DNA from: Lepus europaeus
Lineage: Eukaryota > Chordata > Mammalia > Lagomorpha > Leporidae
Direction: 5' to 3'
Assembly: GCF_033115175.1 (NCBI RefSeq)
Contig: NC_084837.1
Span: forward strand, 88,300,966 to 88,364,965
Length of the DNA stretch: 64,000 nt
The notes beneath the pieces were generated by a model. The model made no database searches. It saw nothing but the letters and a program-made list of their open reading frames with translations, and had not been told where the DNA came from. Positions 1-11,200 of this stretch are shown piece by piece. How positions within the stretch are numbered: the stretch's first letter is position 1; each line of letters opens with the position of its first letter. The translations under genes were made by a program, and so were the position numbers.

Positions 1-600
1 CCTCTCCTCCTTGATGGGCATTTCTCTGTGTGGGCCGACCCACGCTCATGTGTGTACCTGTTCACTTTTCGTGCCTTTTGAATAAAATCTGTTATTAGTT
101 TGCGCACCTTACAAGGGTCTGCACTTAGAATGCTCCTCTGGGTAAGGGACAAGAGCCCGGAATAGAAACCAATACTCCCCAGCCCACATCACCTAGGTTA
201 AAAGCCTCTGGCAGAGGCCTTGGCTGCCCCCAGACAAGGCAGGAGAAAGGATTAAAGGTGGCTAGCCACACAATATTCCTCAGGGCAAGGTCGCTCAGGA
301 CTTATCACTGCTCTCATTCTCTCCTGGCAGACTAGGACTGGAGTAGGGAGGGGGAGATTCCTCAGGGAGGGGCTGGAACCCACCCAACAAGCTCACTGAA
401 CCAGCACAAGGTTGCAAATACATCATTGCTGGCCACTTGCTTCTACATTCTTCCTCATGCTACCCAACAGAAATTCCCCATTTTCTTAAAAATCCCCATC
501 GTCTTTACCCCTCTAACACATATACATTAATGTCTGTCTAGCTACCTTAACATGACCAACCATCCTACAAAGAAGTCATTCTGATCCATTCTAGATCATT
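1..600 (+). repeat. Unclassified repeat, possible LTR-type fossil
   Basis: The first 120 bases contain gaataaaatctgttatt, reminiscent of the poly(A) and R-U5 part of an LTR. Positions about 425-560 resemble 2090-2210 (shared cttgcttctacatt, attttctt and a taatgtctRyctagctacct segment). Both copies are old. Family unknown. Confidence 0.35.
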
Positions 601-629
601 CATGCTAAGAACCAGGGGGTGGAGGCCAG

Positions 630-1700
630 CATCATGGCAAAACGGGTTAATGCTGTAACATCAGCATCCCATGGGGGCGGCAGTTTGAGTCTCAGCAACT
701 TCGTTTCTCATCCAGCTTCTTATTAGTGGCCTAGGATAGCATAGTAAGATGGCCCACGTACATGGGGTCCTGAACCCATGTGGGAGACCTGCATGAAGCT
801 CCTGGCTTTGGCCTGACCCAGCCCTGGCTGTTGTGGATACCTGGGGAGTGAACCAGTGGATGGAAGATAGCGCGCTCTCTCTCTCTCTGCTTCTCCTTCT
901 CTGTAACTCTGCCTTTCAAATCAATAAGTGAATCTGAACGAAACAAAACAAAACTAAGGGGTCATGCTTTTAGAAATGCGATTTGCAGGCCCGGCATTTT
1001 GGCAAAGCGGGTAAAGCTGCCGCTTACAGTGCTGGCATCCAATATGGGCCCCAGTTTGAGGCCAGACTGCTCCACTTCCGATCCAGGTCTCTGCTATGGC
1101 CTGGAAAATAGAAAGTAGAAGATGTCCCAAGTGCTTAGGCCCCTGCACCCATGTGGGAGAACCGGACCCAGCTCCTGGCTTTGGATCACCCCAACTCTGG
1201 CCATTCTGGCCATTTGGGGAGTGCACCAGTGCATAGATATTTCTGCCTCTCTAATTCTGCCTTTCAAATAGCTAAATAACTCTTTTTTTTAATGTGATTC
1301 GCACATTATTGTCACAATGCAAGCAAAGGCTTTGGATTACTTAAAGTATTGATAAAAAATCAACTTTTGGCTAAAATTCCAATCTTACCCTTTGAGAAAT
1401 CATTGGGGGGGGTATGGCACAGTAACTAAGCTGCCCCTTGGGACGCCTGCCTCTTATAACAAAGGGCCTACATTCCAATTCCTGCTAAGCATACCCTGGG
1501 AGACACCAGATGATGGCTCAAGTACTTGGGTCCTTCCACCCCCATGGGAGACTCAAATGGAGTTCCTGACTCCTAGCTTCGGCCTGGCCCAGCCCTGCCC
1601 TCGCTGTTGCAGGTGTCAGGGAAGTGAACCAGTAAATGAGCGCTCTCTATTTGTCTCCCTCTGCCTTTCAAAATCAAATAAATTTAAACATTTTAAAAAG
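630..1700 (+). mobile_element. Three plus-strand CSINEs
   Basis: About 632-953, 988-1285 and 1404-1700. Each has the head (ggcacagtaactaagctgcc type), the gcccaagtgcttgg middle and a pyrimidine-rich end with ctctgcctttcaaat. All are diverged. Confidence 0.8.
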
Positions 1701-1769
1701 ACCATTCAGCTTGTTGCCAGAAACGGCTCAGAGGGTCTTGTCTCCGCAGAAGAAGGCATTCAGATGTGA

Positions 1770-2210
1770 GCAAGCAGTGGTTAAGTGAGGCAGCAGAGTT
1801 TAAAGAAGAGGAACAACACCTGATAAGCCAGGTGGCCGTGTCAGGAAAGGACTGAGAGCCCAGTCTGCATCCAGACCGAAGGTTTTACAGAAGTTGGGTA
1901 TGGCCCACCAATTCGGGGATATTGCGGGCTGGAGGGCTTCCTGGGCACGGAACTCTTAAAATTCCTCCCCAAACTTCCTCAGCACAGTGTTGATGGACCT
2001 ACCAGCCCTCTTGGTGCAGGCAGGCTGGGCTAGGGAGAAGACCATCCAAGGTTAAGGAACAAGGGTAAGACTTTGGATGGGCAAATGCTGAGCTGCTTCC
2101 AAGGCTTGCTTCTACATTTCTTCCTTCATTCAACTCCACAAAAAATAAATTCCCATTTTCTTTGGCCCCTCTTACACACACAGGCTAATGTCTACCTAGC
2201 TACCTGAGAG
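1770..2210 (+). repeat. Second copy of the unclassified 5' repeat
   Basis: Related to the end of 1-600 in the same orientation. Nothing coding is visible. It may be an LTR-type fossil or an older interspersed repeat. Confidence 0.35.
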
Positions 2211-2681
2211 AGAGAGAAACTTCTATCCAAGGGCTCATTCTCCAAATGCCCACAACCTCCAGAGCTGGGCCAGGCTAAGGCCAGGAGCCACAGCCAGGAA
2301 CCCCATCCAGATCTCTCACATGGAACCCAAATAAGTGAGCCGTCATCTGCTGCCTCCAGGGTGCACATCAGCAGGAAGCCGCCTGGAAGCAGAGGTGACG
2401 CTCAACCCCAGGCTCTCCATATGGGACACAGGAGTCCCAAGTGACAACCTCTGCTCCAAACACACGCCCTGTCCAACATTTATTTTATACATTTTATATG
2501 AAAGGCAGAGTTACAGAGAGAGAGGTCTTCCATCTGCTGGTTCACTCCCCTAATGGCCTCAATGGCTGGCCGGAGCTCCGCCAATCCAAAGCCAGGAGCT
2601 TCTTCGAGGTCTCCCACGCGGGTGCAGGGGCCCAAGGACTCGGGCCATCCTCTGCTGTTTTAGCAGGGAGCTGTCAGAAGC
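2210..2681 (-). mobile_element. Two minus-strand CSINEs, the second truncated
   Basis: About 2210-2468 (very old) and 2475-2681. The second lacks its head because the DNAJC19 retrocopy tail begins at 2683. Confidence 0.7.
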
Positions 2682-2682
2682 T

Positions 2683-3132
2683 TTTTTTTTTTTAGTTTGT
2701 TCTAAATCATTTTTAAAAACTGTACCTGAGGTGTTTTATTATAAAAAGTTGGTACTCATATACCCATGCTAACATGAACTGAAAATTCATGTAGTTACTT
2801 CATTTTTTAGCTTGACCTTCTAGTAAATCTTTAGCTTCCCTGATTTTGGCTGCTATATTAGGAGATCCTCCCTTGTCTGGGTGATTTAAAAGCATAATTC
2901 CTCGATGTGCATCTCTTATTTTTCCTTTGTTGGCAGTACGGCTTACACCTGGTATTAGGGCTGCTCGTTTTGTCGTTTTGGGTTCAAACCCCCCTCTGTA
3001 ATCGCCGCCACTGAAGGCCGATTTCGGTAGACTTTGAAGACCTGGCTCCATACGCTTCATAGCTTGCAACACATAACGGCCTGCAAATCCTGCAGCAGCA
3101 ATGGTCAATCCGACCGCTACTGCACTGGCCAC
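2683..3132 (-). pseudogene. DNAJC19: DNAJC19 (TIM14) retrocopy
   Basis: Intronless and open for about 110 codons (stop at 2800). It reads [67 protein letters not shown] and ends [10 protein letters not shown], so it is clearly DNAJC19, the mitochondrial import-motor J protein. The HPD motif is kept. Compared with the human protein I remember, about five residues after MEP and one in the KREAA region are missing, and the start codon is GTG (3132-3130). After the stop come 3' UTR-like sequence, AATAAAA near 2737-2743 on the minus strand, and an A-tail (T-run at 2683-2693) abutting a truncated SINE. These are the marks of a processed copy. The parent gene has introns and lies elsewhere. Confidence 0.92.
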
Positions 3133-4254
3133 GGCTTGGGCTCAGCCCCCCTGCCTGCACCGGGAGCACCGTACATCCCAGTCTGGGGGCCGCGGCCACC
3201 AACCAGACGCCATTACCCAAAAACGAGGAGCCGCCAGCTACACTCACAAACAGCCCAAGCACAGGCTTCCCGTGGAATCCAGAAGCATTTTTACATGGGG
3301 GACAACTGTGGCCACACCCCGCCCTCTGGGGTCTCCAGCATGGACCTCCTGAGGGAGAAGGGGCCTCTGGCAGTGCTGGTCGCCTTCTGGGCTTTCCTGT
3401 GCTCTGGCCTGCTGGCCGGCTCTGCGCAGTCTGCCTCTTTGATGAGGCTCCATGTTGGATCTTGTCCACACCATCTGACACTTCCAAAGTAGCTTGCTAC
3501 CCTGAGTGGGTGGGTGAGTGGGCACCCCTAGGCCTGCCCACTGCAGCATCCGGGTGGGGGAGGGGGCCAGCCACGTGTCCCAGCCCCTGGTTGAGCTGCT
3601 GTCACTCACCTTCACCGGGTGCCCTCTAGTCACCTCCCCAGGTGAAGCTCCTGTTTCATTCCTCTGAACACATGGCCATCACCTGTAGAGCTGTCCTGAT
3701 TCCCTGGTGATTGCCCCAGCTAATAACCGGGGAGCCTGGCCTTCACCCCCATCATAGTCTATAAAATGGTCATAGTAACGCCCCACGCCTTCCACCTGGA
3801 GTGAGATCAAAAGGGACCCATGCAGGCCAAGCTGCTTTCCCAAGGCTGTGGTTGAGTACCTGGAGGCAAACTGGGCCCCCTCTCCACCTAGGGTGTGTCA
3901 GCTCAGGAGGGGCTGCAGTTCTCAGATTGGAAACCTGCCCCAGGTGCCCGGCCCTGGCAGTTCTAAGCACTGCTCGGCCAGGGGCTGCAAAGGCTGTTTA
4001 ATTAGGGCCCAGCGGTGCCTCCAAGTTCGGGATTGCTACCCATTTTACCCACATGGCTTGAATTTCTGCCAGTATAAGACACATGCACGTCAGACCAGAG
4101 ACGGCCTTTTTTAAGGGGACAACGTTGGGCTGGGAGGGCTGCTGACTTATTCCCCGAAACTCAGCGTTTTTAGCAGCCCCATCCACACCCATGGGTGTGA
4201 AGAATCCCAAAGGCGGGCTAATCCCATCTGGTCGCCCTAACCCTTTCAACCCAA
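3133..4254 (+). other. Upstream region of the DIS3L-type gene
   Basis: No SINE and no convincing gene. GC-rich from 3133 to 3650. A TATA-like tataaaatgg lies near 3761 and the region ends at the palindrome at 4255. Several overlapping open frames on both strands disagree in frame and match nothing I recognise. Confidence 0.5.
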
Positions 4255-4268
4255 GCGTTTATAAACGC
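4255..4268 (+). promoter_or_regulatory. Palindromic TATA element of the DIS3L-type gene
   Basis: A perfect 14-bp palindrome, gcgtttataaacgc, contains TATAAA at 4260-4265. It lies 89 bp before ATG 4354, so a start site near 4290-4295 and a short 5' UTR fit well. A tandem of ggacaactttt/ggacaacttt follows at 4297-4317. A TATA element is unusual for a housekeeping exosome gene. Confidence 0.5.
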
Positions 4269-4353
4269 GCTGCCCTCCACCTACTCCATCACTTCTGGAC
4301 AACTTTTGGACAACTTTGCTTCCCGAGCTCCGAGATCCCACAGCAGCAGCAAG

Positions 4354-4464
4354 ATGAGCAGCACAGAGGCTGGAAGACGGCCGCGGCTCACCCACTCCGG
4401 AGAGGCCGGGACGGCGGGCTCGGGGTCCAGCTCGTCGGACTGCTGGAGAGCGGGCGAGAGCAAC
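4354..4464 (+). CDS. Possible 37-codon N-terminal extension of the DIS3L-type protein
   Basis: An ATG at 4354 has A at -3 and runs in frame, without a stop, into the ATG at 4465. It would add a Ser/Gly-rich stretch (starting MSSTEAGRR, with GSGSSSSD before the conventional start). The TATA element at 4260-4265 predicts a start site near 4290-4295, which makes 4354 the first AUG of the mRNA. Human DIS3L as I remember it begins at the second methionine. Which AUG is used cannot be told from the sequence alone. Confidence 0.45.
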
Positions 4465-5215
4465 ATGCTGGAGAAGACGGAGCGGCTGGTCACCGTGAAC
4501 GCCGTCTACCGCTGGCCGCTGCGGGTCGTGAGAGAACACTACCTGCGGCCCTGCGTGCCCTGCAGCAGCGCGCTGTGCTCCCAGCCCGAGCGCTGCCGCA
4601 ACGGTCAGAGACGCTGCGGGGCCGGGCGGGCGGGCGGCGCCGGGAGGCCGCGCGGCGCGGGGCGGGCGGCGGGAGAGGCGCGGCCGCGGCTCCGAGGCGG
4701 GAGCGGCGCGGGCTCGGGCGCTCCGGACCGCTCGGCGCTGCGAGCCAGGCGCGCGCTCGTCGGCCGGGGCTCGGGGCGGGCGGCGCGGGCCTGCGGCGGC
4801 CAGGGCCGGAGCGGCCAGCCCCGCGCACGGGCTGAGGCGGCCTGCGGGCTCCGGCGCGCGCCGGGGCGCGGCAGAGGCTGGCGCCGCCCACTCGGCTGTG
4901 GGGGGAGGCCGCCTCCCGGCCGGGCGCGCGTGCCGGGCAGCTGGTGTGGAGCCGTGCACGCCAGTCCTTCCCCTCCGGGGCTCTCCGCGGCGACGCCGGT
5001 CCCCGCCCCGCAGGGCACGGGGGGCGCAGCCGGGGCCCCTCCACGCAGCTCGGGCCAGGGCGGACAGCGCTGCGCGGCTCGTGGCTTGCACCGGGCAGCC
5101 CGCCCTGCCGGCCCTGGGCTTCCCTCCGAGCTGAGCTTGCGGGGCGTCCGCAGGTGTGCACGCTCGGACGTGGACAGCCGCCCACCCCGCGGAGCCCACA
5201 TTTCTGGCAGCTTCG
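4370..5215. promoter_or_regulatory. CpG island over exon 1 and intron 1 of the DIS3L-type gene
   Basis: Very GC-rich and dense in CG dinucleotides, starting inside the 5' exon and ending sharply before the AT-richer sequence at 5,220. It explains the long overlapping open frames on both strands here, which I do not regard as genes. Confidence 0.85.
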
Positions 5216-8209
5216 AGACACGATGAAGCGGCCCAGTTTGCTGACCCCCGGCCTGTCCCGTTATCTACACAGTTCTCGGAAGTTGTCTTGCCCCTGGGGA
5301 GGAGCGAGGGTTAAATGCTCTGCTCTCTTGTGCTTTGTGTTTCAGTGGGCAAACTCTTACCTGCGGGGGTGACCCATTACATGGTCCCAGACAGCTCCGT
5401 TTTCCATTACTTTGACATCTTGGAAATGCCCGAATTGAAGGGAGTCATTTGGTTGCAGACGGTGACTGACGCTCTGCGTTCGGAAAGAGGGTGGAGGTAT
5501 GTTTGTACTGTGTGGAAATGAGAAGGATCCTTAAGATAATGGTCAGTTTGTTAAAAGTATGCATTAGCTGGATTGATTACAGGCTTTGCCAGATAGAATA
5601 TTTTAAAATGAGTGTGAAGTTGACTTTCTTCAGACACAAAGATATAGATATTTTCTCATATCCAGGTTTAAATGCTGCTCCAGGCGTCATATTTCTGCTA
5701 CTAAAATCAATGTGCTGTTCTATTCCCATTGCTAACACACTGCGAGCCTTTTCAACCTGTTTTCTAAAATATTTTTAATATTAAGGATTGCTTTCGAAGC
5801 CAATTCCTGTGACATTCACAGGCAAAGCATGGGTATTTAAATGTCTTTTCTCTTGAACATTTCCAAATGAGTGAACTTGATGAAAAAGGATTGGTTTTTC
5901 CACTGCTTAGTCCTGTCTCCCTTATACTGAATGTGAAAACCAGGGAGGAGCAGTTAGGAAAGCGGCTTCCAGGTGACACCCTGGGCTTAGCACATAGTAA
6001 GCACCTCTTGAGCTCCTGTTCCGAGGCCTTGGGGCACACAGTCTTAGTCCCTCTTACTACAAACCTGTTGACTTCCAGGGATGAGATGAGAGGAGCAAGG
6101 TTGGGGCAGGTGTTTGCTGCTTGGGATGTTCTCACATATCAGAGTGCTTGGTTTGAGTCTGGCTCCTGCTGATTTGAGCCCTGGGAGGCTGCAGGAGGGG
6201 GCCCGTGCACCCGGATGGCAGATCCAGCTGAAACTGCTTTGGCCTGAGCAAGGCCTGGCCATTTTGACCATTTAGGGAGTAAACTGGTAGATGACAGATC
6301 ATTTTGTCTCCTGCCTTTTTAAAAAAGACGTGGCATGTGATTGGGCCCGAATACAATTTTTTTGTACTCCGCCGTCTGAAGCTATTGCTGGGTTCTGGGG
6401 AGACCTGTTCAAGGTGCTGGGACGCTCCTAACCTGCCATGCATGCAGGTTATTGAGCTCCATCAAGCACACTGATCTGACTAGAAAATACAGCTAGGGTG
6501 GCTGCACTCTTCAGTTACAACCGAGAGCCCACACCTGTCGCCCACAGAGGGACTTGCTGTTTCCTGCTTGTCCTGTTACTGTGCCAGGCCATTTATTAAT
6601 CTGTTTTGCCTGGCTGATAGGTAGCTGATGCAAGAAGCCTGCATGTATGGGAGTGAACCTGTTTTGTTTTTTGTTGTGTGTTTGGCTAAGTGTCAGGCAG
6701 GGTGGTGGTGGCTCTGTGGTACCCGGGTAAGCTTTGATGCATCAGTTTCCGGAGGGCTGAACTTGAGATGCCTGGGGTCTAACGGGAAGGTGTGAAGCCA
6801 AAGCATGGCTGGGCTCTGAAGATGTCAGGTACCCACCAAGCACTAACTGCCTTCACCTGCTGTGTACTAAGATGTCTTTATTTGAAAGTGACAGAGCTGG
6901 AGCTCCATGTCTCCCACAGGGGTGGAAAGCACCCAGGGACTTGAGCCATCACTTGGCTTCCTCCCAAGCCGCATAAGCAGGGAACTGGATTGGGGCAGAA
7001 CAGTCGGGTCTTGAAGCAGCTCTCAAAGATGGACATGTACCACAGCACTAACCCCTTGATCCCTTTAAAATAGGCAAATGTTTTCTGTGATACTATATAA
7101 CCTTAACGATTAAAAAGCACCTTCTTAGAAACTGGCCCTGTGAGACTTCATCATTGATTTATGGCACAGGCCAGTGTGGCTGGGATTCTCTCCTTTCCTA
7201 GGGCTGCCAGCAAGAAGTAAATTGTTAATGCTTCCCAAGGTACAAAAATACAAGTGGCTATACTCTGCTGGAAGGGACAGGTGGAGCTGGGCAGAAAAAT
7301 CATACAAAAGCTACCACCCGGCTTCTGCTCGGCTTGGGTTGGCAAGATGGAGATGTGTGCCTGCTGTGCGTTGACTTGTCTCCCCCGTGGCACAGGTACT
7401 ATAACAAGCTGCGGAACCTCCTCAAGGACCCGAGCCACGAGTGTGTACTCTTCGCAAACGAGTACCATGCTTCATGCTACCACGCTTGGGGAAAGCAAAT
7501 GTTGAAGAAAGATTGGGCGAAAAGGTATGGTCATCTGCTGTGGTTTTCATGTGGGCATCTCTTGCTGCCTCATTGGAAGCTGATCTAAAACAGACCAGGA
7601 GTTTTTTAGGGGAACCATGATACTAAAAGCACGTGATGTTGGTAGTTTAGATATGTCATTTGAATATGTAATTGAAATATTTTAGAAATCGGGATGAGGA
7701 AGATCTACTAGGTAGCCAGTGGAAGTTTGCCCCAGATCCTAACTGCAGGATAATGCAATGTTTGGGGCATGGGTGTGGGGACAAGGGGCCCTGCTTTGAA
7801 GCCAATAAGATAATCTCATTGTGTTGGGTATGAGTTCTAAAGTCCCAGCTAGACCCACTGAACTGAAACTGCTAGATGACAATTCTGAAAGCTCTTGGAG
7901 AAAGTGCGGTGGCTTCATTGAGATCCATCCTAAGCAGCAGAGCCCAGCGCAAGCGCTTCGATAGGCAGTGTCTGGGTGGGAGCTATACCCAGAGATGGCG
8001 CTAGGACACGATGGCCAGCTGAGTGACACGAGGCCCAGCTGCCACTGCGGAGTGGCCTGAGATGCCATGCAGAATGTGCCTCCGAAGTCATCCCCGGTGC
8101 AGAGGCATTGGGCTCGCTGCTCCCAAAAGCTGGGACATTCCTAAGCGGTGTGGACTCTGTCTAGTGGCCCCTCATCAAGGTGAGCCCAGGGTACAGGTGC
8201 TAGGCACAC

Positions 8210-8256
<47 letters not shown>

Positions 8257-11200
8257 ACCGTATAGAACATGTCATCTTTTCCTTGCACGACTGATCTGCT
8301 CTAGCTCTTAAACACGTCCGTTCTGCAAAGGCACCTAGGAATGGATCCATACTGGGTGCTGTTGCAGCCCCAGGTTTTCTCAGGGGACAAGACCTGAGAG
8401 GAAAAAGCATTTCTCTCAACAGGGACCCCTGAGGACCACAGAAGTGCTTATCCACGTTGGGCTCTCTCTTACAACCCAGTCTTGGAAGCACAGCCTGGGT
8501 CTGAGAACTGTGTTCAAGTTCAAGTACTTTGCAGCCGATTTCTGGGCATTTTAGATGGTTCCGTTTCAGACTGCATCCTGGTCTTCAGCTGTTGGCAGCC
8601 TTGTCTTGTTAGCCAAAGATTCACCTGTAAATCTTGTGGGCTTCCCCAGGCATCGTGTGGGGTGCTGTGTGCGAGCCCTCCAGTTAAAAGGTGCTAAAAT
8701 ATGACAGACAGGGTGCTCAAGGAAGAAATGCAAATTCTGGTTCCTCTGTGTGTGTCTCAGAACCCGGGGCTTAGCAATAATAGAAGCCCAAAGCTTTTTG
8801 GGATGAGGAGTGCACGAATGGTCTCAAGAGACCAGAGGACGGCAGATCGGTGAAATTCTGGCAGTGTGAGGGCTCCTGTGTGCTTTGTTCCAGGATGATC
8901 TACGCCGCGGCTTTGTGGTATTATAAGCACTGCGGGGAGAAGATGCCCATCGTCATCGTGGCAGACGAAGATTCCATAAAGAGATTCAAAGTGAAGAGCG
9001 AAGGAGTATCTGTCATGACGTTCAAGGTATTTCCGGCTGTGGTGTACATGGCTGTGTGTTCACTTCCAGTGTTGCTCCTCGGAGTCTAGATCCCGTTGGC
9101 AACCCAGAAAAGAGAAAGTAGAGCTTGAAGCAGTTCCATCCTGCTAGGTAGAAACTTAATGAGACTCTCCGATCGCTGTGGATTTACAGAAACCCTAGCT
9201 GGACTCTGAATTGTAGGTTCTCTGAGGGTTCCCAGGAGCATGTATTCCTAAAGATTTGCCAATGGGATTTTCGTGGCCTTGCTCTAAAGAAGTGTTCTGG
9301 CATGCCAGAGACTTCCAGGGGTGCTGGATATGAATAGCAGTGTCACTGGTGTTTTTCTGTGGCAGTATATCATGTCTTGTCCTGCAGAGGACAGTCGAGT
9401 CAAAAGTATTACATTTCCTTGCTTTTTGTGAGAATTAGTTTTCTTTGTAGTCCAGCAGTCTAGAACACTTCTCATTGTGTGTAGCATCTCCAACTGTGCC
9501 CCCCTCAAGGTGAGTGAGAGCAGGAAAACAGAGTTGAGTTTGGATGAAAGGGAAGGCCAGCATCTTTGGAGATGGAGAAGCACTGAGACAAGCTGGCCCA
9601 TAATGACAAGTTTGGTGCTGATAAGTGGCCGGTGACCATAGCATGGAGGCACTGAAGTGAGCATAGACAAAACTTCTGAAAGGACCAAAGGAAGAACAGC
9701 AGTTACCACAGGATCCGGAAATGAATGGGGGAAATGCTGGTGTTGACACTGAGGACAACCTATTTGCTGTTCAATTCCAATACAGACGTGAGCTAAGACT
9801 CCAGGAGAGGATCAAGCCACCACTTGCAGGGCTGGCATCCCACATGGAAATGCCTGGCTGCTCTTCGTGGCTCTTGGATTCGGCCTGGCCCTGCCCTGGC
9901 TGTGGTCATTTGGGAAGTGAACCAGAGGATGCAAGATCTCTGCGTGCTCCTGTCACCCTGCCTTTCCAATCTTTTTCATTATTAGACAGGTGGAGTTAGA
10001 GGGAGACCGGTCTTCCTTCCGTTGGTTCACCCCCCAAATGGCCGCTATGGCCAGCGCTGCACTGATCCGAAGCCAGGAGCCAGGTGCTTCCCCCTGGTCT
10101 CCCATGCGCAGGTGCCCAGTCACTTGGGCCATCCTCCACTGCACTCCCGGGTCACAGCAGAGAGCTGGACTGGAAGAGAAGCAACCGGGACTAGAACCTG
10201 GCACCCATAGGGGATGCTGGCGCTGCAGGCAGAGGATTAACAAAGTGAGCCACGGTGCCGGCCCCTCAATCTTTAACACAGCATATAAAGAGGAGCTTTT
10301 GCCTCTGCCTTCTCTGTAGGCCATTGTGTGTAGCCATGAGGTCCATACAAAGTGCAATCGGAAAGACTTCAAGGTGCCAAGTCCTGGTCCCTACCCCCTG
10401 GGCACCTTCAAGGTGCCAAGTCCGGGTCCCTACCCCCTGGGCTTCCTCTGAGTCTCGGGCTTTAACAGGAAGGGAGAAAACCACTCAGTGGCAGCAGGAG
10501 GCTCAGGAGGGGACTGCTGGTGTCAGTCCTCACCGTGCAGACGGCAGTGCCAGCCGGGGCTTGGATAGTGCCACCACACAGTCCTGTTCTGATCCTGTTT
10601 CTCCATGCCTTTGTACGACACAGGAGTATTTGAAAAAGTTCTATTCGGATCTGGAGGCTGCCCACAGCTCCTGTGACTTCACTGATGAAGCCCTGTATGA
10701 AGAAAAGCTGGAGCGCTTGGAAGCCTCAGGACTTAATTACAACCACTATCTCCCCCCGGACGTTCTAGAAGCTGGGCTACAGTCTGGCCGCTACGTGGAG
10801 GTGAGGGCTGCCATGAAGAGGCAACAGCTGTTTCCTTCCCCTCCTGGCGGCCTGAGGCTGCAAACCAGATGGGAACAGGCAAGCCAGGACAGTGGACGTG
10901 CACACAGCCTTGGGCCCGTGTCCCTCGATGTTGGCTGTCCAGTTGGCGGCCACTCTGGAATGATGCCGTTCCGTTGTGGTGTCCTGAGCCTCAAGACCAG
11001 AGACCGAAGCAGTTTTGTACATGCCTCCTGTCACTGGCTTCGAGATAAGATTTGTTCAGGGCTCCTGACCACGTGGATAGGTGTTAGTGACGACTGTTGT
11101 TCATAGCACTTGGAAGGAAAATGGGCAGAAAAACTGTTGACCACATTGATTTTTTTTCTGGTTTTAGGGAATATTGTGTGTGAATAGACAAACAAAAGCG

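Larger units (their letters stand above)
4465..10800 (+). other. DIS3L: PIN-like N-terminal region of the DIS3L-type gene (exons 1-5, residues 1-243)
   Basis: Family hallmarks in order: [11 protein letters not shown] in exon 1, THYMVPD and [11 protein letters not shown] in exon 2, [10 protein letters not shown] and CVLFANEY in exon 3, [15 protein letters not shown] in exon 4, [15 protein letters not shown] in exon 5. In DIS3 this domain is an endonuclease and binds the exosome core; in DIS3L the endonuclease acidic residues are known to be lost, so the region probably serves core binding only. The second half of exon 3 and the middle of exon 5 match DIS3L poorly, so divergence is concentrated in loops between conserved blocks. 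Confidence 0.85.

Noticed and set aside
3034-3633. Overlapping open frames around the DNAJC19 retrocopy
   Set aside because: They run antisense or out of frame to the retrocopy and match nothing known to me.
4191-5226. Long open frames on both strands, up to 317 codons
   Set aside because: They lie in the CpG island, overlap in all frames, and several begin at non-ATG codons. Only the part up to 4603 has family similarity and a splice donor; the rest is stop-poor GC-rich DNA.
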